A stretch of DNA of 54,950 nt from a bacterium (GTDB lineage Bacteria; Spirochaetota; Leptospiria; Leptospirales; Leptonemataceae). Below the pieces are notes generated by a model. That model was given only the letters and a program-made list of their open reading frames with translations. It had not been told where the DNA came from and did not search any database. The translations under genes were made by a program, and so were the position numbers. Of the stretch, positions 6,857 through 21,800 are shown in pieces (position 1 is the stretch's first letter; each line of letters opens with the position of its first letter). The stretch spans positions 1 through 54,950 of the forward strand of contig JANSYA010000018.1 of assembly GCA_024742665.1 (NCBI GenBank), in the 5' to 3' direction.

Positions 6857-9800
6857 GGAGCGCGGCCCCTCAATAGAGCCTTGGTTTTAGCAAACCATGA
6901 TTGTTGAAGTCGGCCTTCAACCCAAATCTGACTTGCGCCTCCCGGGAGCACTTTTCCGCTCCCGCTAATTTGTACACCAGCCCGCCCTTCCCAGATAACC
7001 GTCCCCGCCGGAAGACGAACGTTTCCGATTCTTGTCATAGTATTGCCCCACTGCGGCAACAATGCCAGCTCTTTTCTTGCTGTGCGGCGTCCGACTGAAG
7101 TATAATCATCTGCAGTCAAGAATTTACCCACTCTCCCCGATTGACCACCGGATACTCGTGACACTATACGGTCCTTGATGAGCACTTTTCGAACCGGGTT
7201 TCCTGCGAAAGTGTCTGCAATCGCTGTGGGTAGCTGTTGATACTTTGATGCGAGCTGAGCCCCTTTCCCTGACTTCAGCGCAATGGCATTAAATCCATCT
7301 TCGAGCCAGCTATCAGTCTGAAGACGCTCTCCAGCCAATAGACGCTCTGTGAAATCGCGAGTCGAGTAATTTGCTTTTCCAATCGCAGCATTGCCTCCTC
7401 GGAGCGCATCATCTGCCTGAGCCTTCATAATGGCCTTCAACTCCGCATTCATGACTGACATATGCGCCCTTTGCGTCGCGCCCAACGTAGCGGCCGGCCC
7501 CAGCAACCCTTCAGCCCTACCCACCTTCGCCACGCCACCGAACATATCCCGTGCCAGCTTCTGCTGTCTCATATCGCGAATAAAATCACGTGCAATGAAC
7601 TTCGCGGCCACCTTCGCCGATGCACGAATGCCTATTCGGACTGTGGCCGTAGCCATGCGAGCAATTAAGCCGGCACCGGGGATCGCCATGCTGGCAAGAT
7701 CTACAGCTGCAAGTCCTGCCATAGCCATCTCACCCCAGGCCTTACCGGCTGTGTTGCCGCTCCCGCGCGAGGCTCGATGGAAAGTGTTATAGTTGGTCTG
7801 ATAAATATGCTTTTCTTCCCACGTATTAAAGCGTGATGTATTCGCTTTCGCATCGTAGCTCACATCTTCACCCGCAAAGAATCCATGCCACCAGCCGTCA
7901 CTGGAAGCTCCAGCAGCGTCATCTGCCGTGAAGACATCAGTCCGTTTCGCCGAGAGAATTCCCGCAAGTCCGGAATCATAGTGCCGCCTGATGCTATCCT
8001 GCCACTGCGCCGCTTTTGAATAATCCAAATTCGTCGGCCGGCGAAATTCATTGTAGCCCGAGTTGGCCTGCCAATTCAATCGAGCTTTATGGGCCTTCAC
8101 ACGGGCGTCCTCGTTTTCATGAATAGCTCGCATTTCGTTTGCGGCCGGAAGCACTTCATCAACAGTGTAATCGTCTTTGAGACCTTCGTACACTTTCCGC
8201 AACATTTTCTTTTGTTCTTCGACCGATAGAGGAATATTGAATTCTTTCTGGAAGCTGTATACGTTTCGTTGCGCCGCGCGCCAGTAGATGTCATTCGTCG
8301 CATTCGTCCGGTCCGCTTCTACATCGCCCCACCGCTTCATCTCCGACAAATACGCCTGGCGCACATCATCTGAGCTGGCAGTCAGAGGGTTACCGCCGTT
8401 CAGGGCGATCAGGTAGTTGTCAACGTCCGCCGAGGAAACATTTCCGCCAGTCTCCTGAGCCATTCGCGCAAAGTCCTTCTGCATCGCGGTCCATTCCGCG
8501 CCATCTTTACTAATGCCCTTGACTATCCCCTCCGCCTGCGCTTTCGCGAATGCTTGCCTGGTCGCATCGTTAGCATCCATGTTGCGACTTTCGTATTCCA
8601 ATTCATTCAGCACGTCTTCACGGCGAGCGTATGCATAACCCGCACCCGCAAGCGCGTCCCGCGCTTCGTTCTTCATACCACGTGCAAGCAGCTCCCGAGC
8701 CCTTTGCTGCGCCGCCTCCTGTTTGCTCCTGTATTTACCCTGCACGCTCGATGTGATTCCCGCGCTGAGAGCCATCCCCAGAAACCCGCCGACGTTACCC
8801 AGGCCGGGATTCGAAAGCGCATTAAAATTACTGTGCTCCGCACCCCACACCTGCATCTTCGCGTACTCCGCCGCGATGTTCATATTACTCGAAATCGCGC
8901 CGCTCAGCACGGACTGGCCCATCGCACCACTCAGTGTCGCGGGATCGAAGTCGAACATTCCGCCCGGTTCCCCTCGGTTTTCCGCGAGGCCGCCCGCAAT
9001 CTTACTGCTCGCTACACTGATCCCCAGCCCAATCGCCGCGTTCGCGCCCCGGTATCCGCTGAAGCTCAGCCCCGTTAAACTACCATGTTTATTATATACC
9101 GCACCGCTTTGAAGCACTCCGCCAGCCAGGCCCGCGTACTGGCTAATCGTTCCCATGTTGCTCATCACTGAGCTTGCAGCGTTCGAAGCCTGCGCTGCTG
9201 CAATGCTCGCGGAGGTCCCGGAACCTGCTGAACCAAAAGCACTCACCGTACTCGCAGCCGCGCCCGTCGCCTGCGCCGCCGCTGCCGCCCCGCCCAGCGT
9301 AGACGTGAGCACGGTCATGCCCGTATTCAACGCCGCCTGATCCGTCATCTTCGTCAGGCGTTTACCCGTGCGCGCATCGACGGACACGCTGTTACCGAGC
9401 GCGTTCAGCGCCATGCCGCCAAGATATAAAACCGCCCCTAACGGCGCGCCGATGCCAGTCATAATCGCGATCGTTCCGGCGGTCATCATCGCGCCACCCG
9501 CCATGGTAATCGGCGCTTTCAGCAAATCTATCGCCTGCGCTTCCCACATGTAGCCGGCATCTTTGCCGTCTACTTTGCTCGCCAGCTCTACGTTTTTATA
9601 CGCGTTCATGAACGAAAGCGGAACGTTGTACTGGTTGATCATCGCCTCAATCGGTCGATACACATCGCCCATGATCCCCATCGTATCATACAGCTCGCTG
9701 CTTGTTCCGGCCAGTTCCCCGCTGTCTGCCTGGCCCATTAACATGTTAGCCATTTCAAGCTGCGGGTAGAAGCCTAACGGCGCACCACCGGGTCTGATGC

Positions 9801-12800
9801 CCATCACGCCCTGCTCGCCGAAGCCGGCGAAGCCCAAATACTTCACGGCGTTCAGTGCATTCCCGCCGTCTTGCAGATCTATCTTGCCTGCTTGTATCGC
9901 ATTGCTCGCTAAGTTGCTTTCGCCGTTCGCGCCGCCGGGAGCGCGTCCCGCCCACGTGCCGAATTTGCCGATGACGCGTTCGTCCTGACTTTCGCTTCGC
10001 TCTTCCTGCGTGCCCTTGCCCATCAGGACTTCGTATACGCGTTGCAACGCGAGCTTTTGCACATGAAAGTACGCCTGCACTTCGACGTCGTCTTTGCCTT
10101 CCAGATACTCGGTGAGTTCTCCGCCGCTCATTTCGCTGAAGCCGGACTTCGCGAGCTCGTCTCTGAGGACGCCTGCGGTGTCGAAATATTCGTAGGCGTT
10201 CACCACGCCGAACGAGCTTGAGAGGCTGCCGCTTTTCACGAAGAATGCGCCGCTTCTAACGAAGCCTGCATTGTATGCCGCGGCCTGCGTTTGCGCGTCT
10301 ATGATCGCGTTCTGGTCTTCCAGCTGCGCGGCGAAGCCGTCGAAGAGTTTGCGGTATTCTTCGAAGACCTTTACGTTTGCGAGTACTTTGAGGTTCTTCG
10401 CATGGAGTCTTAAGGCTTCCTTGTAGTCGCCGTTCACGGCCGTGACGGCCTGCCCTAAATTCGCGCCAGACAGCTCGGAGACCGAGAGTCGCGTCTTGAA
10501 ATCCTTGATGCTATCGTTAATGCTCTGGAACTTCTCGCTAAAGCTCGGCTTATCGTTCTCCAACCCGGCCAGAATCTGCGTGACGTAGGCCGTCGTGCTG
10601 ATGCTCGCCATATTCGCGCCCATGTTCTGGTTCGCTATCGCGATCTGGTTGTTGAGTTCGTTGACACTTTCCGTTAAGACTGCCGTCAGATTTTCTTCTG
10701 AGGCGCGATCTCTTACGTCCTCTTCCCACTGCTGCTTTTTCTCGAAGTGGGTCGCAATCTGCTCGTCCCACTTGCGGTTGCCTTCCGCTTCGTCGTTGTC
10801 TATCTTCCGCTCCCATTCGCGCCATTCTTGCAAAAAGCGGTTTTCGGCGTTGCCCCATGAGCTTCTGCCTCTTGCCATCAAGAGGTCCATTTTGCGTTCC
10901 CACTCTTCGTAGCGGTCCTGTAGCTCTTGTGCTCTGAGATCCCACTCCTTGTTCTGCACGGCTACGCGCTGCTGCAGCTCTGCGTTGAACACGTCGCTCT
11001 GGTTTTGCACGTAGTCCGCGTGCGTTATGCGATAGCCGGTATACTCACGGCCGCCCGCATCCTGGTCTGTTGCGTTTGCGTACAGGTTATCGTACGTGTT
11101 ATCGCGTTCTTGATATAGGAAGGTCGCGTCGTTTGAAGCTGCCGCGCCGGCTGCGAGGTAGCGTTGCTTTCGGTCGTTTCTTAAATCGGTCCCATGCTGC
11201 ACCAGCATGTCCATGATGCTGCCCATGTTATATGCGTCTTCGGCCGGCTCGGTATCGGCGATGATCTTCGCGTATTTCGTGACGGTAGTCCCGTTGTTCT
11301 GCATCTCCTCCACGCGGGTGTATCTTTCGCCGCCCACGATGAAGGCGTTCCCGTCCCGCGGTCCGCCGGTTGTCGTGAGCGTGCCGGGGTCATAGCGCCT
11401 GCCGAAGGCGTCTTTGAATGTTACCTGCGCTTTGAATCCGTCCACGTCTAACGATTCGCTTTCTTCTTCGCTCGTTAGTGTTTGCAGAGCGCCGCTTTGC
11501 GTTTGGTATACAGCGTCGCCGGCTCCGTTTCTGTCGAAGAGGTATTTCAGATCTTCGTCTGTTAGATCATACAGGTTATTCGCGCTGTCGTTGTCTGTGT
11601 GCTGCGCGCCCCACTGCACCATGCGCTCTTTCAGTGTCTCCATGTCCGGGACTTTGCCGAAGTAGTCCACGGCCGCCTGGGCTGTTTCGTATTCTTTCTG
11701 TTTGCCCATCACGTCGTATATCTGCGGCATGTATCCCGCGTTAAACGTAGCGGCTCCCATGAAGATCATATTTAAGAGCGCCATCGTGTACTGCGCCTGG
11801 CTCACGATCATCTGGCTCTGCGCGTATGTAATCTGGGCCATCGCCGCGGTTTGAATGACGCGTACGGTTACCATTGCCGGCAGCGCCGTGAATGGATTGC
11901 TCATGAGCACGGCTCTTAATGCTTCCGCGTATGCCATCTGCACCATGCCCGAGGCTGTCATCGCTGCCATCAGGGCCTGCGTGATTGTATTTCGCACGAG
12001 TTCCAGGTCGTGCGTCATCATCGACATTAAGTAGCCGGTGTATACTCCCTGGAATCCTGAGAAGGCTGCTAAGGATCCACCGGTGCCCAACCATAAGCCG
12101 ATGGCGCTCTGGTCTGCGCCCGGCATTAAGGACGCGCCGATCTGGCCGGTTGCGGCTTCGAGCACTTGCGTCGGTGTCACCTGCATCTGGCTTCCGCCCA
12201 ATGCCGCGCCGTATGCCGCCTGCCCCATATTCGAAGCCCAGCCGCCTGATCCCCAGAACCAGGCTTTGAACTCGTTCATATAGTTGAAGTCGCCCGTCTC
12301 GGCCTGCGCCGCCATGCGCATGTATACTGCGTCCCGCGCGGCCATGATCTCGGCGTTTGCTTCTTGCGCTCCGGTCACCCGGAATACGCCGTCTAACTTC
12401 GTGTAAAACTGCTGTTTCTTTTCTTCCAGTACGCTCTGGCGTCTTTGCATCTCCGCATCGATGATTTCTTCCGCTTTATGTATGCGCACCATGCGCATCG
12501 TATGCTTGATGTGTTCCGCTCTGGCTGTGATCACGTCGCTGTAGCGTTCGTACATTTCGCGGTGCGTGAGCTCTTCCAGTTCGGTCTCTTCGGCGGCGCT
12601 CAGGGCCTCGTTGTTCGTAAACTTGCGCTCTCTTAACTCTAACAGTCGATCGCGTTCGGTCGCCGCCAGGGGCGGATACGTTTCGTTGTTCTCCAGCCCC
12701 GTTACGATCGCGTAAAATTCTGTCAGGTTGTCCTGCGTTTGCACGTTGTACGCGGCGGTCTTCAGGTTCGCGTCCGCCTGCTCTAATACCAGCACGGCTC

Positions 12801-15800
12801 TGCGATATTCTTCGCGGGCGTTGTTGGCCCAGTCTTCGATTGTCGTGTTTTCGTCTTCGCCGTCGTTGATCAAATACGGCGTCTCGGCGTAGTCCTGAAT
12901 GCTCCGCCGCAGCTCGTATTCGCCGTTCGCCGCCTGGTAATTTCTATAGCGCCCGGCCATCTCGTTCAGCGCGTTTACATGATTCTGATTCGCGAGCGCG
13001 TAGTCGTTGCGCAGCGCCGCTTCCTGATCGCTCAAATTCCCCAGCGCGGTCTGGGCGGTCTCGTATTCGTCGGCGATCGGCCGCATCACGCTGTCTAAGT
13101 ACGCCATCTGGCCAATCGTTCGAATCTGGTTGCGGCGCCCCGCGTCTGCGAACTGCTCGCCGCTTCTGGCGACTGTCGCGAGCCCCTGCTCGATGCGCTG
13201 CTGTTTCTCGCCGATTTGAATCTGGCCGTGGGCCGCGATCCTGGCTGTCGCGTCCTGCTCGATCGTCTGCAGGATCGTCAGATCGTTCACGCCCGCGTTC
13301 GCGTCCGCGTCGTAGCCCGTCAGCTGCTGCGCAATGCGTTCGTCCGGCGGCGTCGCTCGTCGCGCGTCCGCCATCTGCGTCGCGTTAAACACGTTCGCGA
13401 AGGCCGCGTTCAAATTGCTCGCCGCTTCCAGATAATGATTCGCCAGATGTTCTTTAAACGTATACTCCAGCTCCGCGTTATAGTCCGCGTTATTGCGATC
13501 TGCGGCGTCCGCCACTGTGCGAATCCGCTTATAATCCACCGTTATATCGTCGTCCGGGTTCGCCGTATAGGTTCCCAGATCCACGCTGCCGTCGATCGCG
13601 CTGTCGTCTGTTAGCAGCTGGTCTTCCCAGTTTAAGTCGTCGAAGAGCGTATTTACATCCAGACCCAGCGAGTCCGCCTGCAGGATCTGGCCGTTGCTGT
13701 ACTCATCGAAAGTTTGCGTTCCGCTGTTTGCGATGTGCGTCGCGTGATCGTCTTCCTGATACTTGCGCTCGGTTCCAATATATGTACGATAGTGCGCGAA
13801 GCGGCTCGCCAGGCGATCGTCGCCCACCTGGTTGGCGAAATCTTTCAGGCGATTCGTGAGTTCGCGCTCCCGGGCGTACTCGCGATCAATGTTGCTTAAA
13901 TAACGACTGTGATCGGCCACTGTGCCCAGCAGCGCCTGGGTCAGCTCCTGTAGCACCGCCTGGTTTTCCGCCGCGCGAATGCTCACGCCGTAGGTCGGGC
14001 CTTTGCGTTGAAAAGGATCGAGCAGCGCCGGATCGGTTAAGATCTCGTCGATATAGTTACGCTCGACGTCCGTCTCCATCAGCTGCGTGAGATAGCGATC
14101 GATCAAGACCGCTTCTTTCTCGGCCAGTTCGCGCGTCGCGGGATTCGCCTGCTCCGCCGCCGCTTCGAGCAGCGCCCGCAATCCGGGGATGCCCCCGAGC
14201 AGTGTCGCGCTCTCCGCGCTCAATCCGCCCCGCACTCCGGCTTCGACCTGCAGCGCTTCTAAGTACGCGCGCATCACGCCGTTGCGATTCTGCCGCGCCG
14301 CCTGCAGCTGCGTATCGTCCGCCGCGCGATTCAGGTACGCGAAGGCCCCCGCTTCGAAGGCGTCGAAGATCCCGCTCGACGCCAGCTCCTGGGCGCTGCG
14401 CGTATCGAAGGCGGTCTCGTAGCCGCTCACGTTCGCCACTAAAGCCGCGCTATCCGCCGCGCCTAACTTCGCCCAGAGCGATGTTTGCATTTGATCAAAG
14501 GCCGTCCGCTGGTCCGCGCTCATCCCCGCGTACAGCGCCGGCGTTCCGCCCTGGCTGCGACTCACGAGCGCCGCTAAAAATTCGCCGCGTTTCTCTTTCG
14601 CTATCGCCTGCAGCTCGCTGCCGGAAGCGGCGCCGCCCCCCTGCCCCAGCTCTTCGAAGAACAGCCCCTCGACCTTCGCGAAGCGTTCCCCCTGCCCCGC
14701 GTAAAAATTCGTCAGCGCCTGGCGGTCCGCCGTGTTCGGCAAAAGCTCTCGCAGCACGCGATCCTGCCGCAGCACGTCCAGAGGTTGCGTCGTCTGCCCC
14801 TGCGACGCCAGCACCGCCGCGCTGTGGTTCGCGCGAATCATATTCAAGAGCGTCGCCCGCTCCGCGCCGGCCGTCGCACTATAGCCCGCCCGGTTCAGCA
14901 CCGCTTCCGCTTCGGCGTCGCTCAAAAACAGCCCGCTCGCGTTGCTGCTATTCCCATTCGCCGCAAGCAGCACGTCCAGTCGCCCCAGCTCCGTCGCGTA
15001 CCGCGGATCGATCGCCGCCGCCATCGCCCTGTGATCGGCGGCTTGATAGCCCGCGATATTCGTCAGATCGTCCGGCAAATAATCATTCGCCGCGGCGACC
15101 GCGTTGTCCAGCTCGCCGTCCGTGCGCAGTTGATCCAAATAGACTGGCAGATATTCTTCCGTCGCCGTGCCGTTTTCGATCGCGTTAAATGTTAATAATT
15201 CAAAGGCTTCCAGCTGCGACTTCGCCAGCAATCTCTGGCGCAGGCTTTCGCCGCCGTGGGCATAGGCCGCGTCGTCCAGCACGCCCTCAAAGACCGCCTT
15301 GAATTCGTCCTGGCGATCCGCTAAAGTCGCCCCGCTGAATGTTACGCCGTTGCGCGCGATATAATCCCGCGCCATCGCCAGCACGATCACCGGACGAAAC
15401 TCCCCCGCGAACTGGCTCTCGTCCAGAACGTGCGCGTTCGACAGCGGCGTGACGCCCAGGCGCTGGTACTCCAGCTGCGCCAGTCTTTCATATAGCTCCG
15501 CGTATCCCGCGCCCAACAGCTCCGGACTCGTTCCGCGCTCGACCATGTACTGCGCGATATAGCTATCCACCCCGCGGCCGCCGTTCTGCTCGGCCCCGGC
15601 GATATAGCTCGCGAAATCGTTCGCCGCCATATAGTCCGCGAAATCGCGCACGGCGATATAGCGCGCCATGTCTCCCAGAAGACCCCGCAAGTCCAGAGCC
15701 GCCGCGCTGCGTTCGCTCTCTATATCGCTGCTTTTGCGCGCGAGATAATCGTCATAGCGATCGTTCGCCGCTTCGTATTCGCGCACCAGCACCATCTCGC

Positions 15801-18800
15801 GCAGCGCGGCCGGATAATCCGCGGCTTCGTACGTGTCCGCGTACTGGGCGGTGATCACGGCGCCGCGCAAACTGCGGGCGTACAGATCGTCTTCTAAGGC
15901 GACGGTCGCCGTCGGATTCGCCATCCCGTTCAAATAATTCGTCAGCGCCGTTTTCAAGTCGGCGGTGGTCGCCGCCCCGGCCTGAATCCGCGCGCGCAGT
16001 TCCAGGCGAATCTCGTTAAAGATCGCGCCGGGCAGTTCGCTTTCGACCGCCGCCAGCAGCTGCCCCTGCGCCACGCCCAAATTCTCCGCGTCGCTGACCG
16101 CGGCGACATCGTCTAAATACGCCGTCCGGGCGTCGTCCGCTCGCGTGCTGTAACTGATCAGAAAATCCGCGACGCTCGTCGTCACTTCGCGATCCCGCGC
16201 CGCCGTCAGCAGCTGTCCCGGCTCCGCCATCAGCACAGTTAAGTTATTATCAATCGTACTTTGCAGCGCGCTCAGTCGCGCCGCGATTTCCGCCTGCAGT
16301 GCCGCGCCTTCGTTAATACTGGAATGCAGCACGGCGATCGTTTCGCTTCTATACAAACGCGCCGCGCCTGGATTCTGATCGATCCAGGTCCACAGATTCG
16401 CGCGGTAGTCCGCGTCGGCGATTACGTTGCCCACCGCAGCGACCACCGCCGTTCCCGAAATTTCCGGGAAGGCCGCGACGTAGGCCTGGGCGTCCGGCGG
16501 CTGCAGCGTCGGATCCGCCGAAAATACCGTCAGATAATCTTCGAGCGCCGTCGCGTACTGCCCGGCGATCCCCGTCGTCACGGCGTCCACCCGCGCCGCA
16601 CGCAGACGATCGGCCAGGATCAACAGTTCGCTGACCCGCGCCTGAATATCAGCATTGGCCACGCCGTCCGGCTGGCCGTTCATATTATAGCCCGCGAACA
16701 AACGCAGAATTTCGCGGTTCTCGTTCTTTTCGATATACCCCAGCGCCGCTTCGATCGGGTCGGCGCCGCTGCCCGCCGCCTGGTCGATCGCGTTTTGCAA
16801 TTCGCTTTCGAATATCATCAGCTGCCCGAGCTTCGAAGTCGAGGTCGTATACACTTCTCCCTGGGCGCGAGCCTGGGCTTCGAGCGTCGCCATATCCGCC
16901 GAGCGATTGTCGATCATGCGCCGCGCCGCGAGCAGATCCATAATCCCCCGCTCTAACTGGCGAATCGCGGCGGTTACTTCGGGATCGATTTCGCCCCCGG
17001 GCGCGCCGCCGGCCTGCGTGCCGCTCACGCGCGTATCTTCCGATTCTCGCAGCCAGTCGATCAGTCGCTGGCTCCAGCGTTCCAGATTCGGACCGGTTTG
17101 AGAGCCAGCCAGCGCCTGTCCTAAATCCGTCGCCGGATCGCTATAGCCCAGAGCCTGGAACTCCGCGCTGACGATCGCGTCGCCCGCGCTGTTTCTTAAA
17201 ATTTCGCCGTTCGCGTCGGTTTCATAAAAGCCGATGATCCCCTTGACCTGATCTGAAGCGCTCGTATCGCGCAGCGCGTCGCTCTGGGTCTGCTGCTGGC
17301 CGAGCAGTTCCACGGTCCACTGCATCAGCTGCAAACCGCCGCTGTCGCCCACCAGGCCCGCCGAAAGCTCCGTAAACAGCGGCGCGGTCGAAGCCGGGCT
17401 GTTGATTTCCTGCAGCGTATTCATCGCCTGGCGATAGCGCGCTTCGGGCGCTACAATATCCGTTTCGATCGTGGCAATGCGCGCATCCAGCACGGCGATG
17501 CGATCGGCGATGTCGTCGATCTGATCGTCTAACTGCGAAATCCGCGCGGCGTCCGCCACCGGATCCAGCGCGTCGCGTTCGCTCGTTAACTCATCCCGGT
17601 ACTGCATTAAGTCGGAACGTTCGCCCTGCGCCGCTCCCAGGCGTTCGTTGAGCGCATTGTATTCCGCCCCCGCCGCGTTCAGTTCGATCTGCTGCGCGAT
17701 CGCGGTTTCGCGCAAATAGATCCCGCGATAGTCGCCGTAGGTCGCCGCCAGATCCGTTTCTAAGCTTTCGCCGATTTGCTGCAGGGCTTCCCGCAGCTCA
17801 ACCGCCGAGCCGGCAGGAATCCCGCTCTGGCCGCTCTGGCCGCTCGATAAAAAATAGCTCCCCAGCGCCCCGCGATCCGCGGCGCTCAGGGCCGCGTAGG
17901 CCGCCTGTAAATTGCCGTTCGGCTGGGCCAGCACGCCGTTCAGGCGGCCCTGCAAGCCCGTGCGATCGTTACGATAGTTTACAATCCAGGCGTGATTCGC
18001 GCTGTCCGGAATCCCGTTCTGGAACTGTTCGAAAAAATCCGCGTCGTCGACCAGCCGGCCGACCGATTCCAGATAGGCCGTCCACTTATCGGCCACAGTC
18101 CGCTGATCGAAATCGCCGCTCGCGGGCGCCGTATTCACCGCGTCGATCGCCGTGCGATTTGCGGCGATATAATTTCTCAGCGCCTCCGCGATCTCTAAAG
18201 CGTCGCTCGCCGGCGCCGCGTCCAATCCGTAGCCGCTGCGCGCTAAGTTCAAATTCCGTGCGCCTTGCGCCGCCGCGACCTGCGCGTTCGCGAGCTGCAT
18301 CAGTTCGCCGTACGTTTTTTCGCGATGGGTATTTAAAAAACTGTCGATCGCCTGGGCCGCGTCCGCCCCGCGGTCGTAGGCCCGGCTCGCCAGATCCGAC
18401 TGGCCGGTGCTCCACTGATCCAGAATCGCATCGCGATTGGCCGGCGCCGTTCCCAATAGATCGTGCACCGCCGTGCGCCGCGCGGTCTCTTCGCCCCGAA
18501 TACCCGCCGCAATCGCTTCGATCGAGCGATCGATCAGGAGCGCCGCCTCGCTTTGCTGCCGCCGCAGATCTTCGATCGTCGCCGCCGGGTCGCCCGCCGC
18601 GATCGCGTCGCTGAGCTCCTGGGTCTTCGTCGCGTAGGCCGCCCGGGCCGCGCCCAGACTCGCGAAGGCCTGGGCGATGCCGCTCTGGCTGCGCAGCACC
18701 GGATCCGCTGCCGTCGTATTCGTTAGGTTTGCTTCTTCGGCGATTAAGGCGTCCGCCCGCGCCAGCGCGTCCAGGGCGTTTATATTCGTGCCGCCGATCA

Positions 18801-21800
18801 GCGTATCCAGATTTTGCAGACGGGTCTTCGCCTCTTCCAGTCCCTGCACGAATCGCAAAATATTCTGGGTCTGCTGCAAATCCCGGGTCGCCCGCTCCTG
18901 CTCCGATACTTCGTACAAATGTTCGATGCGCGCGCCTTCGACGACGCTGTAGCGCTCCGTATCGAAACCCGGAATATTTTCCAGGGTCTGCATATAGTTC
19001 ATGACCTGAGTCAGCTGCCGCGTGGTATTCATCACGTCGATGCGGATCAGCTCGTCCGAGTTGCCCGCCCGCAGCACTTCAAAATCAATCAGCGCCGCGC
19101 GATAGCGTTCCCGCGCGATCTCCACGTCTTCCCGCGCGATTTCCAAAGCGTCGGCGTTGGTCTGCATATCCGCGCGAATCGTATACAGCTCGGCCTGGTA
19201 CTCGGCGACAGTCGGCTCCGACACCGCCAATCGCACCCGGTCCAGCTCGTCGCGCAGATCGTTAAAATCGTAGTCGGCGATCAGCTGCTCGACTTCATCG
19301 CGGACCGAAGCCGCCCCGCCGCCGACAATCGTCCAGCGGTTCGCGAGCACGGCCGGGTCTTCGCCGGCCTGCACGCGGTCACGATAGGTCAAAAGCTTAT
19401 CGCGCAAAATCGTCAGGCGATGCGTCGCCCGCTGGTCTTCGGCGACCCGGGAGGTCAAAAACGCGTCGATGTCCGCCACCGCCGTATTCAATTCGCCCGC
19501 GGTCGGATTCCCGAGGATGCCGACCGAATTCAGCAGCGCCGACTCCGCCGCCAGATCCGCTTCGCGGGTATTCAGAAAATTCACGTCAATTCCGCGTTCA
19601 GAAAGCAAACGCAGGTACTCCGCGTCGCGCACCGCGGGATCGTACAGAGGATCGTTCGTCTTCGCGCGATTATCAAGCGCCAGATCGCCTTTGATTAACA
19701 TGTAGGCTAATTCACGTAAGTCGCTGCGCTGCTGCGCGACATCGGTTCGTTCGGCGGTAACCTGGGCGAGTTCCAGCCCCGCTTCGAACTGTTCCGCCAG
19801 CTCGGCGTACCGCTTCACCGCCTCCGCGCGATGCAAACGTTTCGCGAGATAGTTGCGCTCCCGGCGCAGCAGCTCCCATTCGTACTCCGCCTGGGTCATC
19901 AGGTACGGATCGTTTTCGTTCCCGCTCAGGAAATAGCCGCCCAGGCCGTCTTTGAAATAGTTTACGGTTTCGCGTTTCAGACGCGTGTTCTCGTCGCTCG
20001 AATCGGCGAACCAGGTCCCGATGTCGGTCTTGATCGCCGCGAGCCTGGCCGCGTCGTCCGGTAAAGCACTGCGATCCTGGCCGACAATGGCCGCCAGTTC
20101 GCGGACATGATCGTCGTACTTGCCGTCCAGTCCCGCGATCAGCTCGCCCAAATCCGCGATGCTGCCCGCGCTCGCGTAGTCGAAGGCGTCGCCGCTTTGC
20201 AATTCCGCCACTCGATTCGTAAACACGGCATTGCGATCGATCAAAGTATCGATGTCGCGCTGATACAATAAAAAGTCTTCGCTCTGAGCCTCCATCAGCG
20301 CCTCTAAGTCGCCGCGATAGTCGCCGACCGCGATCGCCTCGACCTGCGCCGGCAGCGTGCCCGCATACACCCGACGATCGTTCAAAAAGCCCGTGGCGTT
20401 GCCCGCCCCGTGCATATTGTCGCGCATCACGCCTTCCACGCCGCCTAAGATCGTCTGAAAGCGCCCTAAGCTCGCGCCCATCTCGTCGCGCTGGTCGACG
20501 TAAAAACAGTACAGCGACGAATCGCGATTATTCGGATCCGCCGGACACGTCGAAAGCGGCAGATTGTTCACCAAATTGTTGTAATAGTTATAGCCGTCTT
20601 TGGCTTCGAGCAGCGCCGCCCCGCCTCCGCGCACCATATCGCCCAGCTGAGCGAGCGCCGCGTCGCGTCGCATCTGCTCCTCTTGAATATAAAGCTGGAG
20701 TTCCTGTTCCGCTCGCAGGCGGCTGTCCGCGAATTCGGCGAATTTCGCCTGCCACTCCTCGCGACCTTCGGTCACTTTGTCCTGTAAGTCCGCGAGCCAC
20801 TTCTCCCGGGCCGCTTTTAATTTTTCATGATTGCTCTTCCAGATCGCTTCGCCTTCGGCCCGCGTGCGTTTGGTTTCGTTCAGCCATACCAGACGCTGCG
20901 AATACAGCTGTTCCTCGGTTTCTTCCCAGCGCCGCAGACCCGCGTCGACCACCGCTTCCATCTTCGATTCCCAGTCGCCGGAAAGCTCGTCCAAAAGCGA
21001 GGGATCGAAGTCCGGCACGTCCGCCAGTTCGTTTAGGTCGCTGTTCGCCTGATCGACTAAGTCGCTCGTTTCGCTCGCCAGCGCCGCCGCCGCGTCGGCG
21101 ATCAAAGCATCGCCCTGATTGTCCGCGCTCTGCTGGTCGGCGAAAAGCCGCGCGCTCGCGTCGTCGGCGCGTTTTTCCGCCACGTAGTTATTGCGCGCGC
21201 TCAGCACGTAAAAATTATCCCGCAGTTCAAATTCGCCGCGCACCTCCGCTTCTTTCGCCGCGAGGGCCGCCTCGAAGGCCGCCAGCTCGTCGCCGGTCAG
21301 CCCCGCGTTTTCGCCGCGGATCCTGGTCATCTCGTCGGCCAGGCTGTCTTCGAAACGTTGTTCCAGGGCCGTGCGACCCGCGTCCACCGCCGTATCCCAG
21401 CCGACCAGATCGAGCTGCTGCTGCGCCGCGAGCGCCGCCTGGGCGTCCGCGACGATCGCCGCGTACTCCGCTTCGGTGATCGGATCGATCGTGACTTCCG
21501 CCGACTCCGCCCGATACTGACCGCGCTCTTCGAAAATAAAATCTTCCGCGTCGGCTTCCCACTGCACGACCGCCGCGTCGTAGTTCGCGCGAATCAAATC
21601 TTTCTCGAACTCTTTTTGCGTATCGTCGAGACTCTCGTCTTCGTCGATATTCGCGAACTCCTGGCGCACCTGTTCTAAGGCGTCCTCTTCCCATTCAATA
21701 AATTCGCTGGCGATGCCCAGCTGTACATAATTATTCCAGGCGTCCGCGTCGTTTAAGCGTCGCGCGCGATCCACATAGCGATTCGCGTCGTTTTCCGAGC

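Noticed and set aside
14202..15188. Plus-strand 328-residue frame inside the giant gene
   Set aside because: Arg/Pro/Ser-rich composition typical of an antisense shadow of Ala/Glu/Arg-rich coding DNA; no motifs, no ribosome site.
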